23,097 nucleotides of DNA from the NCBI GenBank assembly GCA_023150055.1, contig JAKLLP010000004.1, forward strand, positions 1 to 23,097. Reading direction: 5' to 3'. A program made the translations under genes and the position numbers. Shown here piece after piece: positions 1-8,029 of this stretch (the stretch's first letter is position 1; each line of letters begins with the position of its first letter). This DNA comes from Gammaproteobacteria bacterium. Lineage in GTDB: Bacteria; Pseudomonadota; Gammaproteobacteria; Steroidobacterales; GCA-2729495. The notes under the pieces were generated by a model. The model saw only the letters and a program-made list of their open reading frames with translations, did no database searches and was not told the DNA's origin.

Positions 1-2
1 CC

Positions 3-434
3 GACGACGCGGACAACTGCCGGCTGACGGCCAACCCGGCGCAGGAAGACGCCGATGCCGATGGCATCGGCGATGCCTGTGATGCCAGCAACGACACGGA
101 TACGGATGGCGACGGGGTCGCCGACGACCTCGACAACTGCCCGGCCGATGCCAACGCCGACCAGGCCGATGCGGATTCAGACGGCATCGGCGATGCCTGC
201 GATGGTGGCGGCGGTGGCGGGGACAACGACGGCGATGGCGTGCCCATCGGCAGCGACAACTGCCCCTACTATCCGAACCCCGACCAGGCGGATGCGGACG
301 GCGATGGGATCGGCAACGCCTGCGAGATCGATGACGACGGCGACGGTGTGCTCGACGACGAAGACAACTGCCCCGTCAACGCCAATGTCGAGCAGGTGGA
401 CAGCGACGGTGACGGCATCGGCGATGCCTGCGAC
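3..434 (+). repeat. Tandem thrombospondin type 3 repeats (protein level)
   Basis: Three full units and one partial unit at the left edge share the pattern D-x-D-x-D-G, then DNCP, about ten residues, and D-x-D-G-I-G-[DN]-A-C-[DE]. At the DNA level they are GC-rich diverged direct repeats, so they can also produce long overlapping open frames on both strands. The units are not identical, so this is protein repetition and not a CRISPR or satellite array. Confidence 0.85.
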
Positions 435-944
435 GCCTCCGCCGATGTCCGCTGCGGGCCGAACGAGCTCTTCGAGCCGGTGCTCGCGCCTGCCGCTTCG
501 GTGGACGGCGGTATCGAGCCACCGTGCACGATCTGCTCGGTCACCGGTGCGGCCAACGTGATCGATGCGAACCTGGCGAACGCCGCGCGCATGATCACGA
601 CGACCGGAGCGACCGGCACGACCCGCATCCTGGTCACCGATACCGACACGGTCCACGACGGATCGCGTCGGGTCGGCTTCCTGCTCTCGACGGTCGGCGG
701 CGGGCTGCCGGCCGAGCTCGTGTCCGCGCTGACCATCCGCACCTACCTCGCGGGCGCGTTGCGGGAAAGTGGTGGCCTGGGCGGTAGCGCAACCCTCAGC
801 GTGCTCGGCATCGCCGACAATCCGTCGCAGCGGCTGGTGACGTTCACGACGAGCCTCAGCTTCGATGCCGCGCGGCTCGACCTGTCGGCCACCGCGTCGG
901 CCCTCGCCGTCGTGGACAACTTCGCGATGTGCGTCGGGCCGTAG
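3..944 (+). CDS. Thrombospondin type 3 repeat protein, 3' part (5' end outside window)
   Basis: The reading frame is open from the left edge (first full codon at 3) to TAG at 942-944, so only the C-terminal part of about 313 residues is present. The first half consists of calcium-binding thrombospondin type 3 repeats with Asp-rich loops and the DNCP and GDACD signatures. A Gly-rich linker lies near 202-230. After the last repeat comes a region of about 170 residues with few charged residues, many Thr/Ser/Ala/Leu, and Cys pairs at both ends (CTIC near its start, one Cys four residues from the end), which suggests a disulfide-closed beta-rich domain that I do not recognise. Such proteins are usually secreted or on the cell surface and bind Ca2+ through the repeats. 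The stop lies 16 nt from the convergent nhaC stop. The family call for the repeats is secure; the protein's role is unknown. Confidence 0.85.
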   Translation, partial: DDADNCRLTANPAQEDADADGIGDACDASNDTDTDGDGVADDLDNCPADANADQADADSDGIGDACDGGGGGGDNDGDGVPIGSDNCPYYPNPDQADADGDGIGNACEIDDDGDGVLDDEDNCPVNANVEQVDSDGDGIGDACDASADVRCGPNELFEPVLAPAASVDGGIEPPCTICSVTGAANVIDANLANAARMITTTGATGTTRILVTDTDTVHDGSRRVGFLLSTVGGGLPAELVSALTIRTYLAGALRESGGLGGSATLSVLGIADNPSQRLVTFTTSLSFDAARLDLSATASALAVVDNFAMCVGP

Positions 945-960
945 GATCGAGGTGCCGGGT

Positions 961-2424
961 CTACTTCGGACCGGGTCCCGGTGCGGTCGCCTTCAGCATG
1001 CGCACGCCAAGTGCCGCCAGCCCGACCGAGATCAACGGGCTCAGCACGTTGAAGAACGTGAAGGGAGCATAGGCCACCGTCGAGACGCCCAGCGTGGCCG
1101 CCATGAAGGCGCCGCAGCTGTTCCACGGGATCAGCGCGGAGGTCACGGTGGCCGAATCACCGAGTGACCGCGACAGCACTACCGGGGCAAGCCCGCGCTG
1201 CTGGAACGCTCCCTTGAACATGCGTCCGGGCAGGACGATGGCGATGTACTGGTCGGCGGTGACGGCGTTCGTGGCCACGGTCGAGCCCACCGTGGCGGCC
1301 ACGAGGCCACCGTTCGACCTGACAGCGCCCAGCACTGGTGCGATCAGGCGCTCGATGACACCGGCCTTCTCGACCACGCCACCGAACGCGAGCGCGACGA
1401 TGATCAGCCAGATGGTGTCGAGCATGCGCTCCATGCCACCGCGTGAGGCCAGCATGTCGATCGCCTCGTAGCCGGTGGTGGAGGTGTAGCCGCTGGCCAG
1501 CGCCAGCCAGGCGCCCTTGAGCAGAGCGAGTGGCGCCGGGAGGTCCGGATCGGCGGCGAACGCGATGACCCGCTCGGGCGAGGCGACGACGGCCAGCAGC
1601 GCGCCGGACAGCGCGCCCAGCATGATGGTGGTAAACGGTGGAAACCGCAGTGCCGCCAGTGCGATCACGACGACCAGCGGCAGGAAATGCACCAGCGAGA
1701 CGTCGAAGGTGTCCCGGATGCTGTTCAGCTTCTCGCTGGCGTCGAAGTCGCCGGGCGAGCCCATGAAGAAGTAAATGAGCAGCGTGATCGCCAGCGCCGG
1801 CACGGAAGTCCACAACACCTCGCGCAGGTGCTGGTAAAGCTCCGCGCCACCTACGGCCGCCGCGAGGTTGGCGGTATCCGACAGCGGCGAGGACTTGTCA
1901 CCGAAGTAGGCCCCGGAGATGACCGCCCCGACGGTGACCGCCGGGCTCAGCTCCATGTTGATGGCGATGCCGACGAGACCGATGCCGATCGTTCCGGCCA
2001 CGGTCCACGAACTGCCGATGCTGAACGCGACGATGCCGCAGATCAGGGCGGTAGTCATGTAGAAGTAGTTCGGGCTCAGGATCTGCAGGCCGTAGTAGAC
2101 CATGGCCATCAGCGTCCCGCTCATGGCCCAGGCACCGGTGAGGGCGCCGACCGCGAACAGGATGAAGATCGCGCTCACGCCGGTACCGACGCTGGCAATC
2201 GCCGCATCCCGGAGCTGGTCGGACGTGTAGCCGGCCCGACGCCCGATCACGAGGGCGACCATCGCCGCCAGCACCAGCGCGACCTGGTTCGGACCCTTGG
2301 CCCCGGCGTCGCCGAACAGGAAAAACGACAGCCCGACCAGCAGGACCAGGGCAACGATCGGGAGCGCCGCCTCGATCAGGGTCAGTCGCCGGGGTGCGGC
2401 AGGGGTGTCGACGTCCACGGCCAT
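961..2424 (-). CDS. nhaC: Na+/H+ antiporter, NhaC family
   Basis: The 487-residue multi-pass inner-membrane protein matches the NhaC family in length and in its signature at residues 171-187 (GAYFGDKSSPLSDTANL). A second conserved stretch near the C-terminal third (TNAVTADQYIA, then a Pro-Trp-Asn-Ser-Cys segment) is also typical. These proteins exchange cytoplasmic Na+ for external H+. The start is ATG at 2424; an AGG about 11 nt upstream is a weak ribosome site. It is the last of five genes in one direction behind arcD, arcA, a porin and a lipoprotein, 58 nt after the lipoprotein stop, and it may also have its own promoter in that gap. Its company suggests a link between arginine deimination, which releases ammonia, and sodium or pH balance. 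That link is inference. Some NhaC-type carriers exchange other substrates, such as malate/lactate or arginine/ornithine, so the exact substrates are not certain. Confidence 0.88.
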   Translation of the reverse strand: MAVDVDTPAAPRRLTLIEAALPIVALVLLVGLSFFLFGDAGAKGPNQVALVLAAMVALVIGRRAGYTSDQLRDAAIASVGTGVSAIFILFAVGALTGAWAMSGTLMAMVYYGLQILSPNYFYMTTALICGIVAFSIGSSWTVAGTIGIGLVGIAINMELSPAVTVGAVISGAYFGDKSSPLSDTANLAAAVGGAELYQHLREVLWTSVPALAITLLIYFFMGSPGDFDASEKLNSIRDTFDVSLVHFLPLVVVIALAALRFPPFTTIMLGALSGALLAVVASPERVIAFAADPDLPAPLALLKGAWLALASGYTSTTGYEAIDMLASRGGMERMLDTIWLIIVALAFGGVVEKAGVIERLIAPVLGAVRSNGGLVAATVGSTVATNAVTADQYIAIVLPGRMFKGAFQQRGLAPVVLSRSLGDSATVTSALIPWNSCGAFMAATLGVSTVAYAPFTFFNVLSPLISVGLAALGVRMLKATAPGPGPK

Positions 2425-2455
2425 CAGAACGACCTGCCCACGGTTACCCGGACTT

Positions 2456-2492
2456 CGATCCTACTATACGCAACTGCCGGGCTCAGTGGCGC
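2456..2492 (-). promoter_or_regulatory. Possible weak promoter upstream of nhaC
   Basis: On the minus strand a TATAGT hexamer (2468 down to 2463) could be a -10 element and would start transcription about 30 nt before the nhaC ATG. No convincing -35 hexamer is found 16-18 nt upstream. It may be chance in the 58-nt gap between the lipoprotein gene and nhaC. Confidence 0.22.
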
Positions 2493-2737
2493 TGCTCGCT
2501 GTCGCACTGACTGGGCTCGCGCCCCGGGCACTCCTTACTGGTCTCGTCGCCATCGCCGGGTGCCGCCGGGGATGGACTCACCGTCCATTCGCCGGCTTTC
2601 CCGCTGAATACTCCCGGGGTGGCTGGCAGTTCCCGTCGGTTGTAGTGCGTCTCGCCGCTGCGGTCATGCGCGGGCGGCCGCGCGGTACAGCCGGACACCG
2701 CGAGGGTCAGCAGCATCAGCAGCGGCGCGCCGGCCAT
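2483..2737 (-). CDS. Small predicted lipoprotein, translationally coupled to the porin
   Basis: The 84-residue product starts with a short hydrophobic stretch and a lipobox (LAVSGC, Cys about residue 17), so it should be exported and lipidated. The mature part is about 67 residues, polar, with a central motif PGVFSGKAGEW. I have an impression of similar G-x-FSG-x-x-GEW stretches in other small proteobacterial proteins, but I cannot name a family. Its ATG (2737-2735) shares one base with the porin TGA (2739-2737), a TGATG junction typical of translational coupling. A longer open frame extends upstream inside the porin gene, but the lipobox start is far more sensible. Function is unknown. The tight coupling suggests it assists, anchors or is made in step with the porin. 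Confidence 0.65.
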   Translation of the reverse strand: MAGAPLLMLLTLAVSGCTARPPAHDRSGETHYNRRELPATPGVFSGKAGEWTVSPSPAAPGDGDETSKECPGREPSQCDSEQRH

Positions 2738-4032
2738 CAGAAGCGCACCCGGGTCCCGTTCGTGAACACCAGCACGTCCTCGAAATCCGGGCCGCTGGCC
2801 CGGTCCAGGCTCAGCCAGCGCAACTGGCTGTAGAGTTCGATGCCGAAGCGCTCGAAGACCTGCACGGCCGCCACGCCGACGGACTGGCCCTCGTCGCCCT
2901 CGGCCGTGACGTTCTCGGTGTAGGTGTAGTCGAGACCGAAACCCGTGGGTCCGAAGCGGAGCAGTTGCGTATCCCACGCGACCTTCCCGTACAGGTTGTA
3001 GGGGGTGTCGCCCTCCGTGCCGCTGTCGAGTCCGCCGGATACCGTCAGGCTAAAGCCCGTGTCGTTGTGGAGCATGGACCAGGACCCGGTCCACCGATGG
3101 TCGACCCCGGAGACGTTGGGATCCGCGATGGCGACCGCGCCGAGGGTCGTGAAACCGCCCAGTTCCACGCCGGTCCAGTGGTCGTAGTCGCCGCCGAAGG
3201 TCAGCGCAACGTCATAGCGCTGGTCGGAGCCGGCCGATGCGGATACCTGCAGGGGTCCGAACATGGGCGTGTCGTAGCGGAACCGGTTCATCCGGTCCCC
3301 ATCGAAATTGAAGAAAGCATCGCCAATCGCAACGCCGGTCAGGTCATCACCGTCGGTAAACTGCAGGCCACCCATGGGGAACGCGACCCCGGACAGCATC
3401 ACAGCCGCGCTGACGAGCGAGAGGTCGAACTCCGCCGTGTTGTCCGCCGCCGCGGAGCCTCGGCCGAACATGACGCGGCCGTAGCGCTCGTCCAGCAGCC
3501 AGACGTCGGCGCGACGGACGCTGATAAAATCGTCGGACCGCTCGTTGTCCTGGCTGACGTCGAAGGAGTTGTTGCCGCTGAAGGCCATCTCCAGCGTGCT
3601 GCCCAGCTGGGGCCCGTCGGCGAAGTTGGCGACGCCGGAAACCCTCACGCGGCTGTTGCTGTTGTCGTTGTCCACGAAGTAGCCGCGGGTGTTCTTGCCG
3701 TCGTCCGCCAGGTTGTAGGCCTGGTTGACCTGCGCGGCAACGCTGATCTGCAGCCCTGGGTTGTCGTACCCGGTCAGCGGCTCGTCGCCATCCTCCTTGA
3801 AGTAGTCGGGCTGCGCGGCTGCCGGCTCCACCTTGCCGCGCAACTCGGCTACCTCCTTCTTCAGGGCCTCGATCTCCTGGCTCTGGCGCTGAAGCTGCTC
3901 GATGAGCAGGTCGACGCGGTCATCGGCCGCCGCACCAGCCGGCCCGAGGGCCAGCATGGCCACCGTGACCGCGACCGCGAGGGCTGGAGCCCTCGTGGGG
4001 CGGCGATCATCCATGGGTCTCGGCATGTTCAT
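2737..4032 (-). CDS. Outer-membrane porin with N-terminal coiled coil
   Basis: The 431-residue protein has a signal peptide with a hydrophobic core at about residues 17-31 and a likely AAA cleavage site before Asp37. A short heptad-like segment rich in Glu, Gln, Lys and Leu follows at about 39-68. The rest alternates polar and aromatic residues as in a beta-barrel, with a YGRVMFGRG stretch like those of general trimeric porins, and the chain ends in RVRF, the C-terminal Phe used for BAM-dependent insertion. A coiled coil before the barrel recalls DcaP-like porins, but I cannot assign the subfamily. The start at 4032 has an AGGAG 4 nt upstream; a second Met two codons later is also possible. 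It lies 45 nt after arcA and overlaps the downstream lipoprotein start. Given the neighbours it may pass arginine or another small cation; that is inference. Confidence 0.82.
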   Translation of the reverse strand: MNMPRPMDDRRPTRAPALAVAVTVAMLALGPAGAAADDRVDLLIEQLQRQSQEIEALKKEVAELRGKVEPAAAQPDYFKEDGDEPLTGYDNPGLQISVAAQVNQAYNLADDGKNTRGYFVDNDNSNSRVRVSGVANFADGPQLGSTLEMAFSGNNSFDVSQDNERSDDFISVRRADVWLLDERYGRVMFGRGSAAADNTAEFDLSLVSAAVMLSGVAFPMGGLQFTDGDDLTGVAIGDAFFNFDGDRMNRFRYDTPMFGPLQVSASAGSDQRYDVALTFGGDYDHWTGVELGGFTTLGAVAIADPNVSGVDHRWTGSWSMLHNDTGFSLTVSGGLDSGTEGDTPYNLYGKVAWDTQLLRFGPTGFGLDYTYTENVTAEGDEGQSVGVAAVQVFERFGIELYSQLRWLSLDRASGPDFEDVLVFTNGTRVRF

Positions 4033-4077
4033 CGACTCCTGTTGAATTACGTCCCAGCGGACGGCTGCCTCACACCT

Positions 4078-5340
4078 TCAACCGAAATCAACCGGATCGC
4101 GGATGATCGGGCAGGTCATGCAGTGGCCACCGCCGCGGCCGCGGCCGAGCTCCGAGCCATCGATGGTGATGACCTCGATGCCGGCCTTTCGCAGCAGCGA
4201 GTTCGTGTAGGTGTTGCGATCGTAGGCGTACACCACGCCCGGCGAGGCGCAGACGAGGTTTGCGCCGCTGTCCCACTGCGTGCGCTCGCGCATGTAGGCG
4301 TTGCCACCCGTCTCGATGATGCGCATCTTCTTGATGCCCAGCGCCTTGCCCACCACCTCGGCGAAGCGGCCTTCGTCCTTGCGGATCTCGATGCCGGCCG
4401 GCTTGTCGGACGGATACACGGAGAAGGTCTGCACATCATCCATGATGTCCGGGTACTGCAGCACGCAGTCCCGGTCGGCGAAGGTGAACACCGTGTCGAG
4501 GTGCATGGCCGCGCGCAGCTTCGGCATCGCGCAGATGATCACCCGCTGGGCCGCCTTCTGCTCGAACAGCGCCTTGGCGACCTGCTCGATCGCCTGTCGC
4601 GAAGTGCGCTCGCTCATGCCGATGAGCACGATGCCTTTGCCGACCGGCATCACGTCGCCGCCCTCGAGGGTCGACAGGCCCCAGCTCTTCGTCGGATCGC
4701 CCCACCACACCTTGACCTTGCCCGCGAAGCGCGGATGGAACTTGTAGATCGAAGTCGTGAGAATCGTCTCCTCGTGACGCGCTGGCCAGAAAAGAGGATT
4801 CAGCGTCACGCCACCGTAGATCCAACAGGTGGTGTCGCGCGTGTACAGCGTGTTCGGCAGCGGTGGCAGCAGGTACTCGGCCACGCCGGAAGCCGCCTCG
4901 CGGATGAGACTCAACTGCTCGCCGCCGAAATCGTCCGGCACGTCGAAGGTCGACAGTCCGCCGATCAGCGTCTCGGCCAGTCCGCGATTGTCGAGCGTCT
5001 CGAGGTAGGCGCGCGTCTCCGCGAGCAGGCTGAGACCCGTCTCGTTGACCTGGACCTGGTTGTCGAGGATCCATTTCTTGGCCTCGGGAATCGCCACCGT
5101 CTCGGCGAGCATGTTGTGCATCTCGAGCACCTCGACGCCGCGGTCGCGCATCTTCTGCATGAAGTCGAAGTGATCGCGCTTGGCGGTCTCGACCCAGATC
5201 ACGTCGTCGAACAGCAGCCGGTCGTTGTTCGACGGCGTCAGGCGCTGGTGGGCGCGACCCGGCGCGCAGACCATCACGAGGCGCAGCTGGCCCACTTCCG
5301 AGTGGACGCCGAAGTCGGGAGTCTTGGCAGTGTCGGTCAT
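4078..5340 (-). CDS. arcA: Arginine deiminase
   Basis: This 420-residue cytoplasmic enzyme hydrolyses L-arginine to L-citrulline and ammonia. Length and sequence fit bacterial ArcA throughout. The catalytic residues are present: Asp169 in LYTRDT, Glu226 in LEGGD, His280 and Asp282 in HLDT, and the nucleophile Cys407 in GGGHCMTCP. The start at 5340 has GGAG 8 nt upstream. It lies 84 nt downstream of the antiporter gene arcD in the same direction, the order seen in Pseudomonas arcDABC. Unlike that operon, the next genes are a porin, a lipoprotein and nhaC, and no ornithine carbamoyltransferase or carbamate kinase is in the window. Citrulline would therefore be exported or used elsewhere unless arcBC are at another locus. 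The identification is very firm. Confidence 0.97.
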   Translation of the reverse strand: MTDTAKTPDFGVHSEVGQLRLVMVCAPGRAHQRLTPSNNDRLLFDDVIWVETAKRDHFDFMQKMRDRGVEVLEMHNMLAETVAIPEAKKWILDNQVQVNETGLSLLAETRAYLETLDNRGLAETLIGGLSTFDVPDDFGGEQLSLIREAASGVAEYLLPPLPNTLYTRDTTCWIYGGVTLNPLFWPARHEETILTTSIYKFHPRFAGKVKVWWGDPTKSWGLSTLEGGDVMPVGKGIVLIGMSERTSRQAIEQVAKALFEQKAAQRVIICAMPKLRAAMHLDTVFTFADRDCVLQYPDIMDDVQTFSVYPSDKPAGIEIRKDEGRFAEVVGKALGIKKMRIIETGGNAYMRERTQWDSGANLVCASPGVVYAYDRNTYTNSLLRKAGIEVITIDGSELGRGRGGGHCMTCPIIRDPVDFG

Positions 5341-5424
5341 ATTTGTTGCTCCGAGTTCTGGTTGGACTTTTGCGCATTTACGGCGCGAGTTGAACTGTGT
5401 TGCAGGGTTGCAGTTGCTGGCGGG

Positions 5425-6861
5425 TTACACGGCGATCCTGCCGGTCAGCAGTCCCGCCAACGCGACGACCGCGCCCAGCGCGATCACCATGAAGAGAACC
5501 ATTTCGCCTTTCGAGAAAATTCGCAGACCGGCGTCTTTACGGGCACGCCAGAACAGCAACGTGGTCGGCAGGTAGATCAGCGCCGAGAGCAGGATGTACT
5601 TGAGCCCGCCCGAGTAAATCATGAGGACCGAATAGAAGGTCGCGATCGCGGCGACCAGCATGTCCTTTTTGCGGGCGCCCGGATCGTTGTCGTAGCTCTC
5701 CCCGCTGAAGGCGATCTTCAGGCCGTATACGGCAACCAGAAGATACGGGATCAGTGTGAGGGCACTGGTGAGTTCGAGCGCCAGCATGAAGGCATACTGT
5801 GTGAACATCGTGACGATCAGGAAACCCTGCACGACGAGGTTCGTGAGCAGCAGTGAGTTGGCGGGAACCTTGGCGTCGTTGGTCTTCTCGAAGTACTTCG
5901 GAAACAGGCCGTACTTGGCCGCCAGGTAGGGCACCTCGGCCGCGAGCAGCGACCAGGCGAGGTAGGCGCCCAGCACGGAAACGATCAGGCCGGCGCTGAT
6001 GAACTTGGCGCCCCAGGGCCCGACCATGCTCGCCATGACGCCCGCGACCGATGGCGCGCGCATGGCGGCGATCTCTGCGCGCGGCAGCACGCCGAAGGAC
6101 AGCACGGTTACTGCGATCAACAGCGAGGTTACGATGATGAAACCGAGCACCGTGGCACGGCCGACATCCTCACGCTTCAGCGCGTAGCGCGAGTACACGC
6201 TCGCCGCCTCGATGCCGATGAATACGAACACCGTCACCAGCATGGTCTGGCGCACCTGCTGCCAGATCGTGCCGAAGGACTTATCGACTTGCTCGCCACC
6301 CCAGAGATTGTCGTAGAACACCTGGCCGTCGAAATTGAACAGCAGGACCACCACGAACAACAGCAGCGGGACGATCTTGGCGATGGTGACGATCTTGTTG
6401 ATGCCGGCCGCCCCCTGCACGCCGCGCAGGATCAGGAAGTGGAAGGCCCAGACCAGCACCGAAGCCACGGCGACCGCGGTGAAGGTGTTGCCGTCCCCGA
6501 ATACCGGAAAGAAGGCCCCAAGCGTCGACTTGATCAGCACCCAGTACGACACGTTGCCGACACAGGTGCCGATCCAGAAGCCGATTGCGGCGGCGAAACC
6601 CCAGTACTCGCCGAAGCCGTACTTGGCGTAAGCAAAGATACCCGAGTCGATGTCCGGCTTGCGTGCTGCCAGCGCCTGGAACACGAACGCCAGCATCAGC
6701 ATGCCGCCTGCGGCAATCACCCAGGCAATCAGCGCGCCGTAGATGCCCGTGGCGCCGGCAAAGCGCGACGGCAGCGTGAAGATGCCGGACCCGATCATCG
6801 AGCCCACCACCATCGCGATCAGCGCCGGCAGGGCGAGTTTCTGGACTGTCGATTCCGCCAT
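5425..6861 (-). CDS. arcD: Arginine/ornithine-type antiporter, APC superfamily
   Basis: The 478-residue inner-membrane protein has about 12-13 hydrophobic segments and the APC-family first helix with its glycine-rich break (GSMIGSGIFTLP, residues 20-31). A conserved segment VFVFIGIEAASVYSRYA lies near residue 220. It fits the basic amino acid/polyamine antiporter branch that contains ArcD, which exchanges external arginine for internal ornithine. The start at 6861 has GGAG 10 nt upstream and is the first Met before the hydrophobic core. It heads a five-gene run with arcA directly after it. Because arcB is absent locally, citrulline or another product might be the counter-substrate here; this cannot be read from the sequence. 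A general amino acid permease is the alternative, made less likely by the adjacent arcA. Confidence 0.88.
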   Translation of the reverse strand: MAESTVQKLALPALIAMVVGSMIGSGIFTLPSRFAGATGIYGALIAWVIAAGGMLMLAFVFQALAARKPDIDSGIFAYAKYGFGEYWGFAAAIGFWIGTCVGNVSYWVLIKSTLGAFFPVFGDGNTFTAVAVASVLVWAFHFLILRGVQGAAGINKIVTIAKIVPLLLFVVVLLFNFDGQVFYDNLWGGEQVDKSFGTIWQQVRQTMLVTVFVFIGIEAASVYSRYALKREDVGRATVLGFIIVTSLLIAVTVLSFGVLPRAEIAAMRAPSVAGVMASMVGPWGAKFISAGLIVSVLGAYLAWSLLAAEVPYLAAKYGLFPKYFEKTNDAKVPANSLLLTNLVVQGFLIVTMFTQYAFMLALELTSALTLIPYLLVAVYGLKIAFSGESYDNDPGARKKDMLVAAIATFYSVLMIYSGGLKYILLSALIYLPTTLLFWRARKDAGLRIFSKGEMVLFMVIALGAVVALAGLLTGRIAV

Positions 6862-7000
6862 GGTTCAGTGTCTCCGTGTGATGTTGCTGTTCTTGCCGCG
6901 CAGCTGCCCGCCGGCCCTCACGGTCCCACCGTCACAGAATCTACCGTGCCCACTTGATCCGGGGTCAGTTGGCGCGGCGCCGCGGTGCACTGCGCATAAC

Positions 7001-7014
7001 ATGACACAGGTCAG
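7001..7014 (-). promoter_or_regulatory. Candidate FNR/ANR-family operator upstream of arcD
   Basis: The site reads CTGACCTGTGTCAT on the minus strand: a perfect TGAC-N4-GTCA dyad matching 8 of 10 positions of the TTGAC-N4-GTCAA variant of the FNR/ANR/FixK box. ANR controls arcDABC in Pseudomonas aeruginosa (established knowledge). The dyad centre is about 146 nt before the arcD ATG, so it would need a long leader or an upstream-activator position. No matching -10 at the expected distance is seen, so this stays tentative. Confidence 0.28.
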
Positions 7015-7194
7015 ATGGGGTTGGCCGAATTTCGGCGATGGCGCGGAATGACCGGGATCCGTGCCCCGAAGGTTCCAGCCGGCCAGCCGATCCGCGGGTG
7101 GCTGGCGGAGTGCAGTCTGCAGTCCAGGAGTGAATTCCTTGCGCTGGCCGGCCCGCAAGGGTGCTCGACGCGCCCACGATACCGGGGAACCAGT

Positions 7195-7212
7195 GGTGTC
7201 AGGCCTGACACC
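7195..7212. repeat. Perfect 18-bp palindrome downstream of marC
   Basis: GGTGTCAGGCCTGACACC is fully self-complementary (9-bp arms, no loop) and lies 44 nt beyond the marC stop on the marC transcript side. Its core GGTGTCAGG recurs in the larger inverted repeat at 8030-8056 on the other side of marC. It may be a dispersed palindrome of the REP type, a protein-binding site, or part of a transcription end signal; no T-tract follows on either strand. Confidence 0.55.
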
Positions 7213-7255
7213 GGCAACGACACGACCAGCAGCCCCGACGGCCGGGGGGCAGGCG

Positions 7256-7927
7256 TCAGGACGGGATCGCGTTCAGTTCGGCCCAGCCCGTCCACATGAT
7301 CTGCAGGCCGATGCAGAGAAGGATGAATGCCATGAGCCGGATCATCACCAGCATGCCGATTGGGCCGAGCCGGGTCAGCACGTTCGTCGCGTTCTTGAAA
7401 ATCAGATAGAGGGCCAGCGAGACGATCGCGGCCCCCGCGGCGGCTACCAGCGCGCCGACGGCATATTTTGCCGGCGTCGGTGGAACCCGGGCGCCGAGCG
7501 CGATGCAAGCCGCAATCGTGCCCGGTCCGGTAGTCAGCGGAAACGTGATCGGAAAGAAACTGCGTTGGATGATCGCGGCGTCCGACAGCGTGGCGGTGCT
7601 TTCCGCCGCAACCGCATGGACATCGTCATCCTCCGCACGGTGCAGCAGGCGCCAGGCGGTCGCGGCGACCAGCAGGCCGCCACCGAGCCGCACGACCGGC
7701 AGCGAAATGCCGAACAATTCCAGCACGTAGGTGCCGATCAGCATCGAGGCCACCATGACGAACCAGCTGTTGATCGCGACCTGCCGCGCCAGCCGGGTCG
7801 CGAGGCCGCGGTTCGTACCCACGGTCGCCGCGAATACCGGCGCAGTGCTGAGCGGGTTGATGATCGGCAGCAGCGTGACTGGCACCAGCACCAGCCCCCG
7901 CAGGAAGAATTCCACGACCGAGTCCAT
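7256..7927 (-). CDS. MarC-family (YchE/YhgN-type) integral membrane protein
   Basis: The 223-residue product has six hydrophobic segments in two groups, the usual length and plan for the MarC family. Conserved features are LLPIINPLSTAPVF in the first helix pair and FPITFPLTTGPGTIA in the middle, the family's repeated Pro/Asn/Gly-rich half-motifs. The frame stays open to 8026, but the ATG at 7927 is preferred because it has GGAGG 4 nt upstream and begins directly before the first membrane helix; the upstream part is low-complexity and overlaps the 8030 palindrome region. The family name comes from the mar locus, but a role in antibiotic resistance was not upheld, and its transport substrate is unsettled. 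It is divergent from gltS and 394 nt upstream of arcD in the same direction. Confidence 0.88.
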   Translation of the reverse strand: MDSVVEFFLRGLVLVPVTLLPIINPLSTAPVFAATVGTNRGLATRLARQVAINSWFVMVASMLIGTYVLELFGISLPVVRLGGGLLVAATAWRLLHRAEDDDVHAVAAESTATLSDAAIIQRSFFPITFPLTTGPGTIAACIALGARVPPTPAKYAVGALVAAAGAAIVSLALYLIFKNATNVLTRLGPIGMLVMIRLMAFILLCIGLQIMWTGWAELNAIPS

Positions 7928-8029
7928 CCGACCTCCGCCACCCCGGCTTGGACGACCGGGCGAGTGTAGCTGAAGCGATTGGCGGTCAGGCCGGACAAAA
8001 CATGCCAGGAACTGCTGCGGTGTCACGGT

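Larger units (their letters stand above)
6862..7255. promoter_or_regulatory. 394-nt gene-free region upstream of arcD
   Basis: I see no credible gene here; the open frames have no recognisable domain and no ribosome site. It must hold the promoter for the arc run unless transcription reads through from marC. Contents worth noting are a TGAC-N4-GTCA palindrome at 7002-7013, a second half-matching FNR-like pair at 6954-6968 with a 5-nt spacer, a TAGATT hexamer on the minus strand at 6943-6938 that could be a -10, and the perfect palindrome at 7195-7212 close to the marC stop. No well-spaced -35/-10 pair stands out. Confidence 0.5.

Noticed and set aside
3..434. Repeats at the left edge as a CRISPR or satellite array
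   Set aside because: Unit lengths vary and the similarity follows codons of the calcium-binding repeat; there is no constant repeat with unique spacers.
2965..5856. A 963-codon open frame on the plus strand opposite the porin, arcA and the end of arcD
   Set aside because: It is antisense to firmly identified genes with intact active sites, has no recognisable domain, and its Val/Arg/His/Gly-rich make-up is typical of mirror frames in GC-rich DNA.
6954..6968. TTGAT...GTCAG as an FNR box
   Set aside because: The spacer is 5 nt instead of 4 and one half-site deviates, so it is a poor match on its own.
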